Assembly: GCA_937884755.1 (NCBI GenBank)
Contig: CAKZYJ010000075.1
Coordinates: 1 to 56,874 of the forward strand
Direction: 5' to 3'
Source: an uncultured Flammeovirgaceae bacterium
GTDB taxonomy: Bacteria > Bacteroidota > Bacteroidia > Cytophagales > Cyclobacteriaceae
DNA: 56,874 bases
The notes beneath the pieces were generated by a model that was not told the DNA's origin, did no database searches, and worked only from the letters and a program-made list of their open reading frames with translations. The position numbers were made by a program, and so were the translations under genes. Each line of letters begins with the position of its first letter. Positions within the stretch are counted from its first letter, which is position 1. Of this stretch, positions 34,329-42,530 are shown piece by piece.

Positions 34329-36509
34329 TTACCTCACGAATTCCAGGTCAATCGTTCGGCGGTCGAGGTCGGTGCTGATTACTCTGACGTTGACTTTGTC
34401 GCCAAGGGCAATAATACGTTTTCGACGCCTGCCAATCACTCGGAAGTTCTGGGCATCAAACTCGTAGTAGTCATCATTCATGTCCGCCATTCTGACCATA
34501 CCTTCGCATTTGTTGTCTACCATCTCTACGTACACTCCCCACTCCGTCACGCCGGATACAATGCCTTTAAATTCCTGATCTCTTCGCTTCGCCATGTATT
34601 CCACCTGCTTGTACTTCACCGAAGCCCGTTCGGCATCAGCCGCGCGTTTCTCTCGTTCCGATGAATGTTCACAAAGCTTCTCGTAGCCTTCAGCTTCCGG
34701 TGATTTTCCGCAGCTCAGATAATGAGCCAGCAAACGATGCGTCATCACATCGGGATAACGACGGATAGGGGAAGTGAAGTGGGAATAGTGCTTGAAGGCT
34801 AAACCAAAATGTCCTTTGGCTTCGGTGGTATAAATCGCTTTCGCCATCGCACGAATTGCAATAGACTGGAGAATATCTTGCTCGGGCTTGCCTTCCACAG
34901 CCTGCATCAGCTCATTAAAGGAGTGAGAAATTTTATCATCCGAAGTATGCAGTTTATAGCCAAAACGCTGAGCAAACTGGGCAAAATCAGCGATTTTCTC
35001 TACATTAGGGTAGTCGTGTACCCGGTACACAAAGGTGTTTTTCTCCTTTTTGTTCTGATAATTGTAGACAAACTCCGCCACTTTCCTATTTGCCAGCAGC
35101 ATGAATTCCTCAATTAGCTTATGGGCATCTACCCGCACCTTCGGAATAACCTCTACAGGAGTACCGTCTTCATCCAGTCGGAAGCGTACTTCGGTGGTTT
35201 CAAAGCTGATAGCACCCTGCCCAAACCGCTCATCGCGTATCTTCTTAGCCAACTTGTTTAGCTGCGTGATCTCTTCGGCAAAGTCACCCTGCTGCGTATC
35301 AATGCGTTCTTGAGCTTCCTCGTAGGCAAACCGACGATCGGAATAAATCACCGTTCGCCCGAACCACTCTTTTTTGATCTGCCCTTGATCATCTATCTCA
35401 AACACCGCGGAAAAAGTTAGTTTTTCTTCCTTCGGGCGCAGCGAGCAGAGTTCATTCGAGAGCTTTTCGGGCAGCATCGGGATTACTCGATCAACGAGGT
35501 ACACCGAAGTAGCTCGATCCTGAGCTTCATCTTCTAGTGCCGTATCTGGTTGCAAGTAATGAGTTACGTCGGCAATGTGTACTCCAATTTCCCACAGCCC
35601 ATTGTCTAGTTTCTGAATGGAGAGCGCATCGTCAAAATCCTTGGCATCTACCGGATCAATGGTGAAGGTGGTGATCTTACGGAAGTCACGCCGTTTCGCA
35701 ATTTCTTTCTTGGTAATATCTCCCCGAATCTTATCGGCTTCCTGATTCACGTGCTTCGGAAAATCAAACGGCAGTCCGAACTCGGCGATGATAGAATGCA
35801 TCTCAGCCTGATGTTCTCCGGCTTTGCCGAGTACCTGGGTAATTACGCCCACGGCGTTACGATCCTGAAAAGGCCATTCGTTAACTTTGACGATTACCTT
35901 ATCACCGTGCTTGGCTCCGTTTAAATCTTCGCGGCGTACGTAGATGTCCTCGTGCAGTTTGCGGAAGTCGGGCACCACAAAAGCGTAACGAGCCGACATT
36001 TCTACGCGTCCGACAAATTCATCTCGGACCCGCTCTACTATTTCAATCACTTCCCCTTCCGGGCGACGGGCCAAACCTCGCCCACCACTGTAGCCCGGGC
36101 CGTAGGAAAGTACCTTCACAGTATCGCCGTCCCAGGCATTCATAAGATAATCTGAATCTACCTTAATGTCCTCTTCCAATTCGTCGCTGATGATAAAGGC
36201 GAAGCGAGGATTTACGTAATCTACTTCGCCCAGAATATATTCCGGTTCTTTGGTGGATTGATACTTGCCTTTGGGTAGGGTGCGTACCTCTTCTTTTTCT
36301 ACTAGTGTATCCAGTATCTCGTGAATTGCCACCTTGGAAGCTCTATTCTCTAACGACAGTTGTTTCATAATCTGCCGGGCGGTAAAGGCTCGAGTAACGT
36401 TGGCATTAAGCAGGTTGGTTACTAAGGGTAATAGCTCACTAAAAGAACTGCTAGATTGTTTATTCTTAGCCCGCGAACGGGTTTTCTGTTTTTTGTTTCG
36501 TTTGGCCAT
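34329..36509 (-). CDS. rnr: Ribonuclease R
   Basis: A 726-residue processive 3'-5' exoribonuclease. A lysine/serine-rich N-terminus leads into a winged-helix region (about 25-85), two cold-shock OB domains (about 85-235), the RNB catalytic domain with FTIDPVDAKDFDDALSIQ (metal-binding Asp cluster) and HYSHFTSPIRRYPDVMTHR, and a C-terminal S1 domain (FKGIVSGVTEWGVYVEMVDN). Length and domain order match RNase R, not RNase II. Single gene. Confidence 0.96.
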   Translation of the reverse strand: MAKRNKKQKTRSRAKNKQSSSSFSELLPLVTNLLNANVTRAFTARQIMKQLSLENRASKVAIHEILDTLVEKEEVRTLPKGKYQSTKEPEYILGEVDYVNPRFAFIISDELEEDIKVDSDYLMNAWDGDTVKVLSYGPGYSGGRGLARRPEGEVIEIVERVRDEFVGRVEMSARYAFVVPDFRKLHEDIYVRREDLNGAKHGDKVIVKVNEWPFQDRNAVGVITQVLGKAGEHQAEMHSIIAEFGLPFDFPKHVNQEADKIRGDITKKEIAKRRDFRKITTFTIDPVDAKDFDDALSIQKLDNGLWEIGVHIADVTHYLQPDTALEDEAQDRATSVYLVDRVIPMLPEKLSNELCSLRPKEEKLTFSAVFEIDDQGQIKKEWFGRTVIYSDRRFAYEEAQERIDTQQGDFAEEITQLNKLAKKIRDERFGQGAISFETTEVRFRLDEDGTPVEVIPKVRVDAHKLIEEFMLLANRKVAEFVYNYQNKKEKNTFVYRVHDYPNVEKIADFAQFAQRFGYKLHTSDDKISHSFNELMQAVEGKPEQDILQSIAIRAMAKAIYTTEAKGHFGLAFKHYSHFTSPIRRYPDVMTHRLLAHYLSCGKSPEAEGYEKLCEHSSEREKRAADAERASVKYKQVEYMAKRRDQEFKGIVSGVTEWGVYVEMVDNKCEGMVRMADMNDDYYEFDAQNFRVIGRRRKRIIALGDKVNVRVISTDLDRRTIDLEFVR

Positions 36510-36609
36510 AAATGGTTTACTTAGGTTAGTTGTAAAAATTAAATGATGGGGCGAGGGAGGAGGGAGAAGTGAAGCTTGTTATTCTTGAAAGGAGTACAAT
36601 ATTAAGGAA

Positions 36610-36957
36610 TTAAAGTTCACTTTTTCCTAATATTTTGTTGATGTCCCTTTCTAAAACAGGAAGATGGTTCTTAATAATTTGCCAAACTTCTTCTGCATCA
36701 ACTCCAAAGTAATTGTGAGCTACAATATTGCGGAAGTCTTTGATTTTTGTCCACGGTACCTGACCGTATTGATTTTTTAGCTCTTCGCTCAACTTGGCAA
36801 CTGACTCTCCAATGATTAAGAAGTTCATCAAAACAGCATCAAATGTCTTCACATCATTGTATAGCGAATTAGCACTTTCTAGTTTATCAACAAAGCTTTG
36901 AATTTTTGTACAGCTATCAAGAATAGCTAGTAGGTTACCTTTGTCTTTTTCAGACAT
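36610..36957 (-). CDS. hepT: HepT-like toxin (HEPN ribonuclease)
   Basis: A 115-residue HEPN (DUF86) protein. The catalytic Rx4HxY motif is intact: Arg76, His81, Tyr83 in FRNIVAHNYF. In known HepT/MntA pairs the toxin is a ribonuclease that is silenced when MntA adds AMP to the tyrosine of this motif; that chemistry is inferred. It overlaps the MntA-like gene by 8 bases. The segment is AT-rich. Confidence 0.88.
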   Translation of the reverse strand: MSEKDKGNLLAILDSCTKIQSFVDKLESANSLYNDVKTFDAVLMNFLIIGESVAKLSEELKNQYGQVPWTKIKDFRNIVAHNYFGVDAEEVWQIIKNHLPVLERDINKILGKSEL

Positions 36958-37249
36958 AGATGGTAGATGCTAAGATATGAGATTTAAAATAAGGTTTGAT
37001 ATATTTTTCTCGACAAATGTCTACATCACGATTAAATCGCTTTTCTACCAAAGATTTAATGTAGTGTTTCTTTTCGGACAGATTGTCGGTATTCGGCTCA
37101 AATTCTACTATCAGATCAATATCACTTTCTTCAGTTTCTTCACCTCTAGCAAATGAGCCGAATAACCCTAGCTTAATCAACTGATAATCAGAGAATAACT
37201 CACCTTTCTTCTCTTGTAAAAATCTCAATATTTGTTCTTTATTAGCCAA
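36950..37249 (-). CDS. mntA: MntA-like nucleotidyltransferase antitoxin
   Basis: A 99-residue minimal nucleotidyltransferase. GSx10DxD is intact: Gly31-Ser32 in LFGSFARGEE and Asp43, Asp45 in ESDIDLIVEF. It would AMPylate and neutralise the HepT toxin encoded next. Overlaps hepT by 8 bases and starts 6 bases after a DUF1493-like gene, so all three are probably one transcript. Confidence 0.88.
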   Translation of the reverse strand: MANKEQILRFLQEKKGELFSDYQLIKLGLFGSFARGEETEESDIDLIVEFEPNTDNLSEKKHYIKSLVEKRFNRDVDICREKYIKPYFKSHILASTIYV

Positions 37250-37255
37250 TTTTCT

Positions 37256-37765
37256 TCACTTTACAATCTTAAATTCCACTGTAGCTCTCTTAGTGAACTT
37301 TCCTTTTACTACTGAAGTAACTAAATCCTCGACAGTTAGACTTTCATGTTGATTTGGATATATTTTATCATAAAATTCATTGAGCACCTCGGTGAAACTA
37401 AAATTGAATATTCTCTTACTTTGTTTCTTATTAAAAAGATATACAACCCCTGAAATGACTGTCTTTATTAAAAACAAAGCCAGCAAAAGAATAATCATTG
37501 GGGTATATAAAAAGCTTCCAATACTGCCCTCAGAAGTAAAATATCTCTCGAAATCGAACTCACTTAAATCTACTTGATATTTTTCAGCAAACTTGGTCAT
37601 TAGATCTCCTGCATCATCACCTGAGATACCAAAATCTTTTTCAATATTGCTTTTTAGTGTAGAGTCTTTATCCCACCAGAACTCTGTTCTGATGAAGTCT
37701 ATTACTGACTCTGATACTCCTTTTAGATGTGAATACCGCATGTAGAGCGGTTCCATATTTTTCAT
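37256..37765 (-). CDS. DUF1493-like membrane protein at the head of the HepT/MntA operon
   Basis: A 169-residue protein. The N-terminal part resembles DUF1493 (acyl-carrier-like fold): VIDFIRTEFWWDKDSTLKSN, IEKDFGISGDDAGDLMTKFA, EKYQVDLSEFDFERYFTSEG. One membrane segment follows (about 88-112, MIILLLALFLIKTVISGVVY) and the C-terminal tail is charged. It is 6 bases before mntA on the same strand. Function unknown; position suggests a link with the toxin-antitoxin pair, but it may be only a passenger. Confidence 0.7.
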   Translation of the reverse strand: MKNMEPLYMRYSHLKGVSESVIDFIRTEFWWDKDSTLKSNIEKDFGISGDDAGDLMTKFAEKYQVDLSEFDFERYFTSEGSIGSFLYTPMIILLLALFLIKTVISGVVYLFNKKQSKRIFNFSFTEVLNEFYDKIYPNQHESLTVEDLVTSVVKGKFTKRATVEFKIVK

Positions 37766-37827
37766 TTTTCGCAGACACGTATTACCCGTAGTAATAATTT
37801 GCTTATTCTAATATACGAAACAAGTGA

Positions 37828-38525
37828 TTAAACCTCAGTAATTAGTTCATCGGGCAAAAGGGGCTGGGAAAGCATGGCCAGATAGACTTGAGCGAGTAAA
37901 CGAATATTCTGGTATCCCGACTGCACGAGCTTATCCAAATTTTCATCCTGGTAATACAATTGCTGAATATCGGAAGCATCCAGTAGTTTGTCGGAGTCAA
38001 CTTCCACCGAAAAGAGGGCCGCTAGTAAATCCAACGGAACAAACTTTTTGTACTCGCCGAATTTCCACATTTCCATCGTATCGAGGTGAGGTACTTCCCA
38101 GGCCTTTTTGTTCATCTGTTGCAGCGACTTGGGCAGCAGAGGTAGGGATAATCAAAATCGCGACCATTGTGAGCGCAGAGGCGGAGTTGGTTCTGGTCGA
38201 AGCGCTGCACTGTTTCGGTAAATTCGTGTAACACAGCCGCTTCGTCGGGGTAGGTGATGCACTTTATCCGTAGTTCGTTACAATCATCAGCTAGGGTATG
38301 GAAGTAACCAATGGCAATGCTCACAATCTTTCCGAATTCGGCGTAGAGTGCCGCTCGCTCGCTAAATAGCTGGGCTGCAGATTTGGTATCAGCCTCGCGG
38401 AAGAATTCAGCCTTACGACCCCAGGCTCGCTGGATAACTGGAGAAAGATCATCATAATTCTCCTCGACGGAAACAGTTTCAATGTCAACAAACAGAATGT
38501 TGTTAGATAACACATCGGTTGCCAT
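37828..38525 (-). pseudogene. PolB-type 3'-5' exonuclease broken by an internal deletion/frameshift
   Basis: Two frames together make one DNA_pol_B_exo2-type exonuclease. The first (38112-38525) has ExoI ILFVDIETVSVEE and ExoII LCAHNGRDFDYPYLC, then leaves the frame after PYLC and stops at 38112. In the next frame LPKSLQQ precedes MNKKAWEVPHLDTMEMWKFG, the expected continuation. The usual eight or so residues (of the type RRLLINGL) between PYLC and LPKSL are missing, so roughly 20-25 bases were lost. The second part (37828-38115) starts with an ATG overlapping the first stop (ATGA), so two polypeptides could still be made by coupling. It lies 17 bases after dcd. Confidence 0.85.
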
Positions 38526-38542
38526 ACACTAGTAAGGTTAAA

Positions 38543-39079
38543 TTATTGAAAGTCTTTATAGAGTAAACTGGGTTGAATGCCACGGTTGTTCTGGTACTTA
38601 CCACCGCTATTTCCTTTACCCTTTTGGTAGGCTTCGTAATCGCCCTCAATAGAATGGTAGAATATCTGACAGATTTCCACTCCAGCGTAAATGCGGATCG
38701 GCTGTACACAAAACATCTCCAGGGTCCAATAACCGGCAAAGCCCACGTCGCCAAACCCAGCGGTGATGTGTACAAACAGGCCTAACCGCCCGATGGACGA
38801 ACGACCTTCCAGCATGGGTACATAGTCTTTAGTCTCAGTAAACTCTAGCGTACGGCCTAGATACAGCTTATGCCGCTCCAGTAGAAGCCCCTCTTTAGGA
38901 ATAATAATTTTCTGGGCGGTGTTCTCGCTTTTCATATCCAGTTCCTCCTGGTCGTAAACCAGCAACTCATGGTGCAGCCGCAGATTATAGCTGTTCGGAT
39001 TAAGTTGCTCTTCCCGAAAAGGCTCAATGATGATATTCTTTCCTTGTTGTTCTTGTATTGATTTTCCGGATAGGATCAT
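38543..39079 (-). CDS. dcd: dCTP deaminase
   Basis: A 178-residue enzyme converting dCTP to dUTP for thymidylate synthesis. The trimeric dUTPase-like fold shows EPFREEQLNPNSYNLRLH, the P-loop-like RSSIGRLGLFVHITAGFGD, and GYWTLEM with the catalytic Glu. Length is normal (about 178-190). It is followed closely by the broken exonuclease gene on the same strand. Confidence 0.94.
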   Translation of the reverse strand: MILSGKSIQEQQGKNIIIEPFREEQLNPNSYNLRLHHELLVYDQEELDMKSENTAQKIIIPKEGLLLERHKLYLGRTLEFTETKDYVPMLEGRSSIGRLGLFVHITAGFGDVGFAGYWTLEMFCVQPIRIYAGVEICQIFYHSIEGDYEAYQKGKGNSGGKYQNNRGIQPSLLYKDFQ

Positions 39080-39265
39080 GGATGGTGTGTTACTGTGTTT
39101 AGGTGTTAGCGTGTTATAGTTCTTGGCATTACGGTGGTGATCAATTATCCTTTCGCTTGTATTTTACTCCCCACACTAACCTCCGTGCCCTTCACCATCA
39201 AAGGTACTGAAAAAAATACGGGAGGAGGAACCAATTGATTGGGATAAAAATTTCTTAAATGGATA

Positions 39266-39295
39266 TTGACTATTCGAAAGGGTTGATTAACTTTG
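39266..39295 (+). promoter_or_regulatory. Bacteroidetes-type promoter of the tRNA-Gly/tRNA-Leu unit
   Basis: TTG at 39266-39268 and TAACTTTG at 39288-39295 with exactly 19 bases between match the Bacteroidetes consensus (TTG-N19-TAnnTTTG). The predicted start lies about 12 bases before tRNA-Gly. Confidence 0.75.
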
Positions 39296-39313
39296 TAGTC
39301 CAATTTTGGAAAC

Positions 39314-39386
39314 GCGAAAGTAGCTCAGCTGGTAGAGCGCAACCTTGCCAAGGTTGAGGTCGCGGGTTCGAACCCCGTCTTTCGCT
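39314..39386 (+). tRNA. tRNA-Gly (GCC)
   Basis: Cloverleaf of 73 nt: acceptor GCGAAAG/CTTTCGC, D-arm GCTCAGCTGGTAGAGC, anticodon stem CAACC/GGTTG with loop TTGCCAA (anticodon GCC at 39347-39349), T-arm GCGGGTTCGAACCCCGT. CCA is not encoded. Confidence 0.97.
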
Positions 39387-39432
39387 CACATTAAATAAAA
39401 GCGGCTTACTCTGGTCGCTTTATTTGTTAACT

Positions 39433-39516
39433 GCCGGGATGGTGGAATTGGTAGACACGCAAGACTTAAAATCTTGTGGCCGTTAGGCCGTGCGGGTTCA
39501 AGTCCCGCTCCTGGTA
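39433..39516 (+). tRNA. tRNA-Leu (TAA)
   Basis: 84-nt class II tRNA: acceptor GCCGGGA/TCCTGGT, anticodon stem CAAGA/TCTTG with loop CTTAAAA (anticodon TAA at 39467-39469), long variable arm TGGCCGTTAGGCCGT, T-arm GCGGGTTCAAGTCCCGC. CCA is not encoded. Confidence 0.96.
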
Positions 39517-39522
39517 CATCTA

Positions 39523-39551
39523 AAGCTCACTAGTTGTAGTGGGCTTTTTTT
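39523..39551 (+). terminator. Terminator of the tRNA unit
   Basis: AGCTCAC / GTGGGCT stem (one G-T pair), 8-base loop, then seven T. Confidence 0.85.
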
Positions 39552-39554
39552 GTG

Positions 39555-39579
39555 AAAATCTTGTGGCCGTTAGGCCGTG
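39555..39579 (+). repeat. Duplicated tRNA-Leu fragment
   Basis: 25 bases identical to 39468-39492 of the tRNA-Leu gene (anticodon 3' side, stem and whole variable arm), starting 38 bases after the tRNA end; similarity fades in the following dozen bases. It cannot fold into a tRNA. A relic of site-specific integration or of tandem duplication. Confidence 0.85.
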
Positions 39580-39668
39580 TGAGTCAATTGGACGGCATTC
39601 CGTCGGGGTGGCGATCCAATAACGCTTTTGAGATTCTCAAACCTGAGAAACCGCACTGCTAAATAGGC

Positions 39669-41120
39669 TTAATTGTTTACTGTGACTACTATTCTCCGAT
39701 AACGGGATAATTTGGGGCTACCCTCATCGGTTGCGGTCAGAACGACATGAATGGTAGCTGATTCGTCAGCCTCAGGGACTATAAAGTAGGCATTAGGAAA
39801 AGTATCATTCTCAATAGATAAACGTCCAGTGTAGGTCCCGGCTTCCGGATAAACGGTCCATTGGTAAGTCAGATCATCTTGGTCGGGATCAATTGAACCG
39901 ACGGCACTCAAGGGTAGCTTGTCACCTGGGCTAGCTTCAAGATGTACAACACTTGAAGTAGTATCACTATTAAACAGTACTTTTGGCGGATGATTTGCCT
40001 GAGCGTACGATTGCACGCACCAGTCCATACGGGCACTAAAATCATTTTGGTAATGAGGGCGCCAGCGCCAGACAGTAGCCCGAGCCGACTTTTTATCCTC
40101 TACTTGATCAACTGCGTCCACAAAATGCGTATCACCGCTAGCAAATCGGCCTCCCCAACTGCCGTAGCCCGGCTCTTCCGGATTGGAAAGCCCGGTAGGC
40201 AGAAAATAAAACCAGGAGGGGGTATCTCCTTCCTTCAACACACCGTGAGGATTGGGGGCGGTCCAGGTTTTTATCGGATAAAGTGCCCCTAGCGGACCGT
40301 GATCTTCTTTGATATGGGTAGTGATCCAAGCCTGGGAAGTCAGGGATTCATCACCACCCAGATACATACCCCGGAACACCGCGTTTCGTTTATCCTGACC
40401 CTCCGGTGCCCGGTTAAGGATATAGAATAAGTCAGGGAATTGCTCGGCAATCCAGGAATAGATACCATCCTGATCCATGATGTCGTAAATACGCAGGCGG
40501 GCTACGAATTCCTGGTACTGTTTGGGCCTTCGGGTATTTTTTACTTTCCAAAGTGCCTGCGCCAAGTCGGACTGACCACCCCAAATTACGATGTTCAATG
40601 GTCTGCTGTCCTCTCGGTCAGTTGCCTCAATAATCCAATCCGAACCTTCGGTATCGTGGCCTTCCCCAATATGAGACAAGCCCCGCTGAGGGTTACCAAT
40701 TTTTACCAAACCGAGTAGATGCTGGGCCAAAGGGTAGTCGGGATGATGCTTTAAAAGGTTGGGTTGCACTTGCCCGTAGGCCTGAATAATTTCTCTGATT
40801 AATTCGGGTTTTACGACTGCCTCCTTGAGTTCGCCAGGAGTACCGGATGCGGTAGCAATAATTCCTTCAATATCAAATTCATTAGCGTAGAGCATCAACC
40901 GGATCAGAGATTGCTGATCGTCTGGATCGCCACCAATATCGGTTAGCACCAAAAGACGTGGTTTCTCGTCCTGTGATACAGTAGTTAAGGAGGAGTCTTG
41001 ACGAATAGTAGCAATGCTACTGATCGAGCAGCTAAGAGTAAACAGTAAGAAGATTATCGCTATTGACGAAAAAATGTTGATTCGGCAGTAGCACTGTGCA
41101 GCCCGAAAGCGTATTTTCAT
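39669..41120 (-). CDS. DUF1593 lipoprotein, nucleoside-hydrolase-like
   Basis: A 483-residue lipoprotein (TLSC, cysteine 31). The N-terminal two thirds are a DUF1593 domain, distantly related to inosine-uridine nucleoside hydrolases: RLLVLTDIGGDPDDQQSLIR carries the DxGxDPDD-like calcium site, followed by GIIATASGTPGELKE and IWGGQSDLAQALWKV. The C-terminal part (about 380-483) is a cadherin/PKD-like Ig domain with GSIDPDQDDLTYQWTVYPEA. Members often occur in polysaccharide-use regions and bind or cleave glycans; the substrate here is unknown. Confidence 0.85.
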   Translation of the reverse strand: MKIRFRAAQCYCRINIFSSIAIIFLLFTLSCSISSIATIRQDSSLTTVSQDEKPRLLVLTDIGGDPDDQQSLIRLMLYANEFDIEGIIATASGTPGELKEAVVKPELIREIIQAYGQVQPNLLKHHPDYPLAQHLLGLVKIGNPQRGLSHIGEGHDTEGSDWIIEATDREDSRPLNIVIWGGQSDLAQALWKVKNTRRPKQYQEFVARLRIYDIMDQDGIYSWIAEQFPDLFYILNRAPEGQDKRNAVFRGMYLGGDESLTSQAWITTHIKEDHGPLGALYPIKTWTAPNPHGVLKEGDTPSWFYFLPTGLSNPEEPGYGSWGGRFASGDTHFVDAVDQVEDKKSARATVWRWRPHYQNDFSARMDWCVQSYAQANHPPKVLFNSDTTSSVVHLEASPGDKLPLSAVGSIDPDQDDLTYQWTVYPEAGTYTGRLSIENDTFPNAYFIVPEADESATIHVVLTATDEGSPKLSRYRRIVVTVNN

Positions 41121-41205
41121 GATATTGAGATCAGTTAATTAAGGCAACCGATCTCAATATATCTTCCCGATACTGATTAAACAAGTAAGCGTACAATTAC
41201 GCCGG

Positions 41206-41586
41206 TTAGGATGCAGGTTTATCCTGAACTGCTAGCAGCTTTACTGTCACGTCGCCCATGACTTCCAGCGTGTGGGGAATATTAGCCGGTAAAATTACCC
41301 AGTGTCCAGGAGTTAGTTCTTGTGTTTTTCCATCCAGGGTAAAACGCAGCTTACCTTCCAGCACAAAAATCTGCTCATGTACCGGAGCCCCAATTCGGTT
41401 TTTCTTAAATCCCGGAGCCGCCCAAATCACGTGGGCATCTACGGCATTATCAGTAAAAACTGCTAAATCAGTAATGGGATCTGCCTCGCTGGGAGGAGCT
41501 ACATTGGGTAAGGAGATTACAGTTTGAGCCTGAACAGTTAAGATGCCGATGAATATAACTAGCATTGACAATAAGAAGGATTTCAT
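41206..41586 (-). CDS. Secreted cupin-domain protein
   Basis: A 126-residue protein with signal peptide (cleavage after VQAQ, about residue 21) and one small cupin barrel: NRIGAPVHEQIFVLEGKLRF, LTPGHWVILPANIPHTLEV. Both cupin motifs are shortened: the first keeps one His/Glu-type segment (HEQ), the second keeps PxxxPH. Metal binding is likely. No obvious link with its neighbours. Confidence 0.85.
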   Translation of the reverse strand: MKSFLLSMLVIFIGILTVQAQTVISLPNVAPPSEADPITDLAVFTDNAVDAHVIWAAPGFKKNRIGAPVHEQIFVLEGKLRFTLDGKTQELTPGHWVILPANIPHTLEVMGDVTVKLLAVQDKPAS

Positions 41587-41737
41587 AAAATTAGTATTGT
41601 TAGATTTTCCGGAAGGTAGCTTCCTTTGCTGATCCTAGCATTTTTATTGCAGTGATCTACTGAAGTGTTGCAGGAAGTGGAGCTGTTTGGTTGAGAAATA
41701 TTGAGAATACTACACACACCGATTTAATATCCCGTTT

Positions 41738-42526
41738 TTGATAGGTATGCTGATTGTTAGATTCACTGGGTTATTAGTACTTCTGTTCTGGGGAACTTCC
41801 GCTTTTGCTCAACTCTCAGTGAGTGGTCAGGTAGAATCTAGCTCGGGAGAAGAACTGCCCTTTGTACATGTGGTCAACACCAGCCAGCATACAGTAGCCG
41901 TCACCGATATTAACGGACAGTTCATGATTGAAGCCGCCTTCAATGACACCCTAGATTTTTCATTGATCGGATATCAGAGCTATCGTATCCTGCTCGAACC
42001 TTACCATTTTGAGCAGAAACTCAGGGTATTGCTAGTTGAAGACTCCATTCTTTTGCCGGGTATTACCATTTTTGAACGTTCGCCTGAGCCTATCATCAAA
42101 TTACCGAAGCGAGAGTCAATGACCGTGACCGGAGTGCGTGGCAAAGAGGACATTGTTCAGAAAGGAACTATCCGATTTAATATGGGTACTCCTGGTCAAT
42201 CAGATGAAGTGGTGCCCATAATTGAGGTAAGCGCTAGCTTATCCGGAGTATTCACTTACCTATACGATAGGTTTTCTAAAGACGGAAAAGAGCGGCGTAA
42301 ATACGCGGAAACCGTAAAGGAAGCCTACGAAGAGTCGGTCTTCAGAACGTTAATCAACGACCCCAAAACGGTGAGCCAACTCAAAGAGCAATTTCAACTT
42401 TCCCAGTCCGATTACGAACGTTTGCTTACGAAGTTTAATGAAAAGTACCCTGACGCCAAGAAGATGATCAGCCAGAGTGAAATTATGGGACTGTTGTATT
42501 ACTTTTTTAGTCAGGTTAAGCCCTAA
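41738..42526 (+). CDS. Secreted protein with CarboxypepD_reg-like domain
   Basis: A 262-residue protein with signal peptide (cleavage after AFAQ). About 25-110 is a carboxypeptidase regulatory-like domain: VSGQVESSSGEELPFVHVVN, AVTDINGQFMIEA, LDFSLIGYQSYRI. The remainder is charged and mostly helical (RRKYAETVKEAYEESVFRTL, LKEQFQLSQSDYERLLTKF) and not recognised. Small proteins of this type are common cell-envelope proteins in Bacteroidetes. It converges on the next gene with only 4 bases between. Confidence 0.82.
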   Translation: MIGMLIVRFTGLLVLLFWGTSAFAQLSVSGQVESSSGEELPFVHVVNTSQHTVAVTDINGQFMIEAAFNDTLDFSLIGYQSYRILLEPYHFEQKLRVLLVEDSILLPGITIFERSPEPIIKLPKRESMTVTGVRGKEDIVQKGTIRFNMGTPGQSDEVVPIIEVSASLSGVFTYLYDRFSKDGKERRKYAETVKEAYEESVFRTLINDPKTVSQLKEQFQLSQSDYERLLTKFNEKYPDAKKMISQSEIMGLLYYFFSQVKP

Positions 42527-42530
42527 CCTA

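Noticed and set aside
34278-34664. A 128-codon plus-strand open frame at the end of rnr
   Set aside because: It lies antisense to the well-supported S1 domain of RNase R and begins inside the terminator stem.
39555-39579. A second tRNA-Leu gene
   Set aside because: Only the anticodon 3' side and variable arm are copied; acceptor and T-arm are missing.
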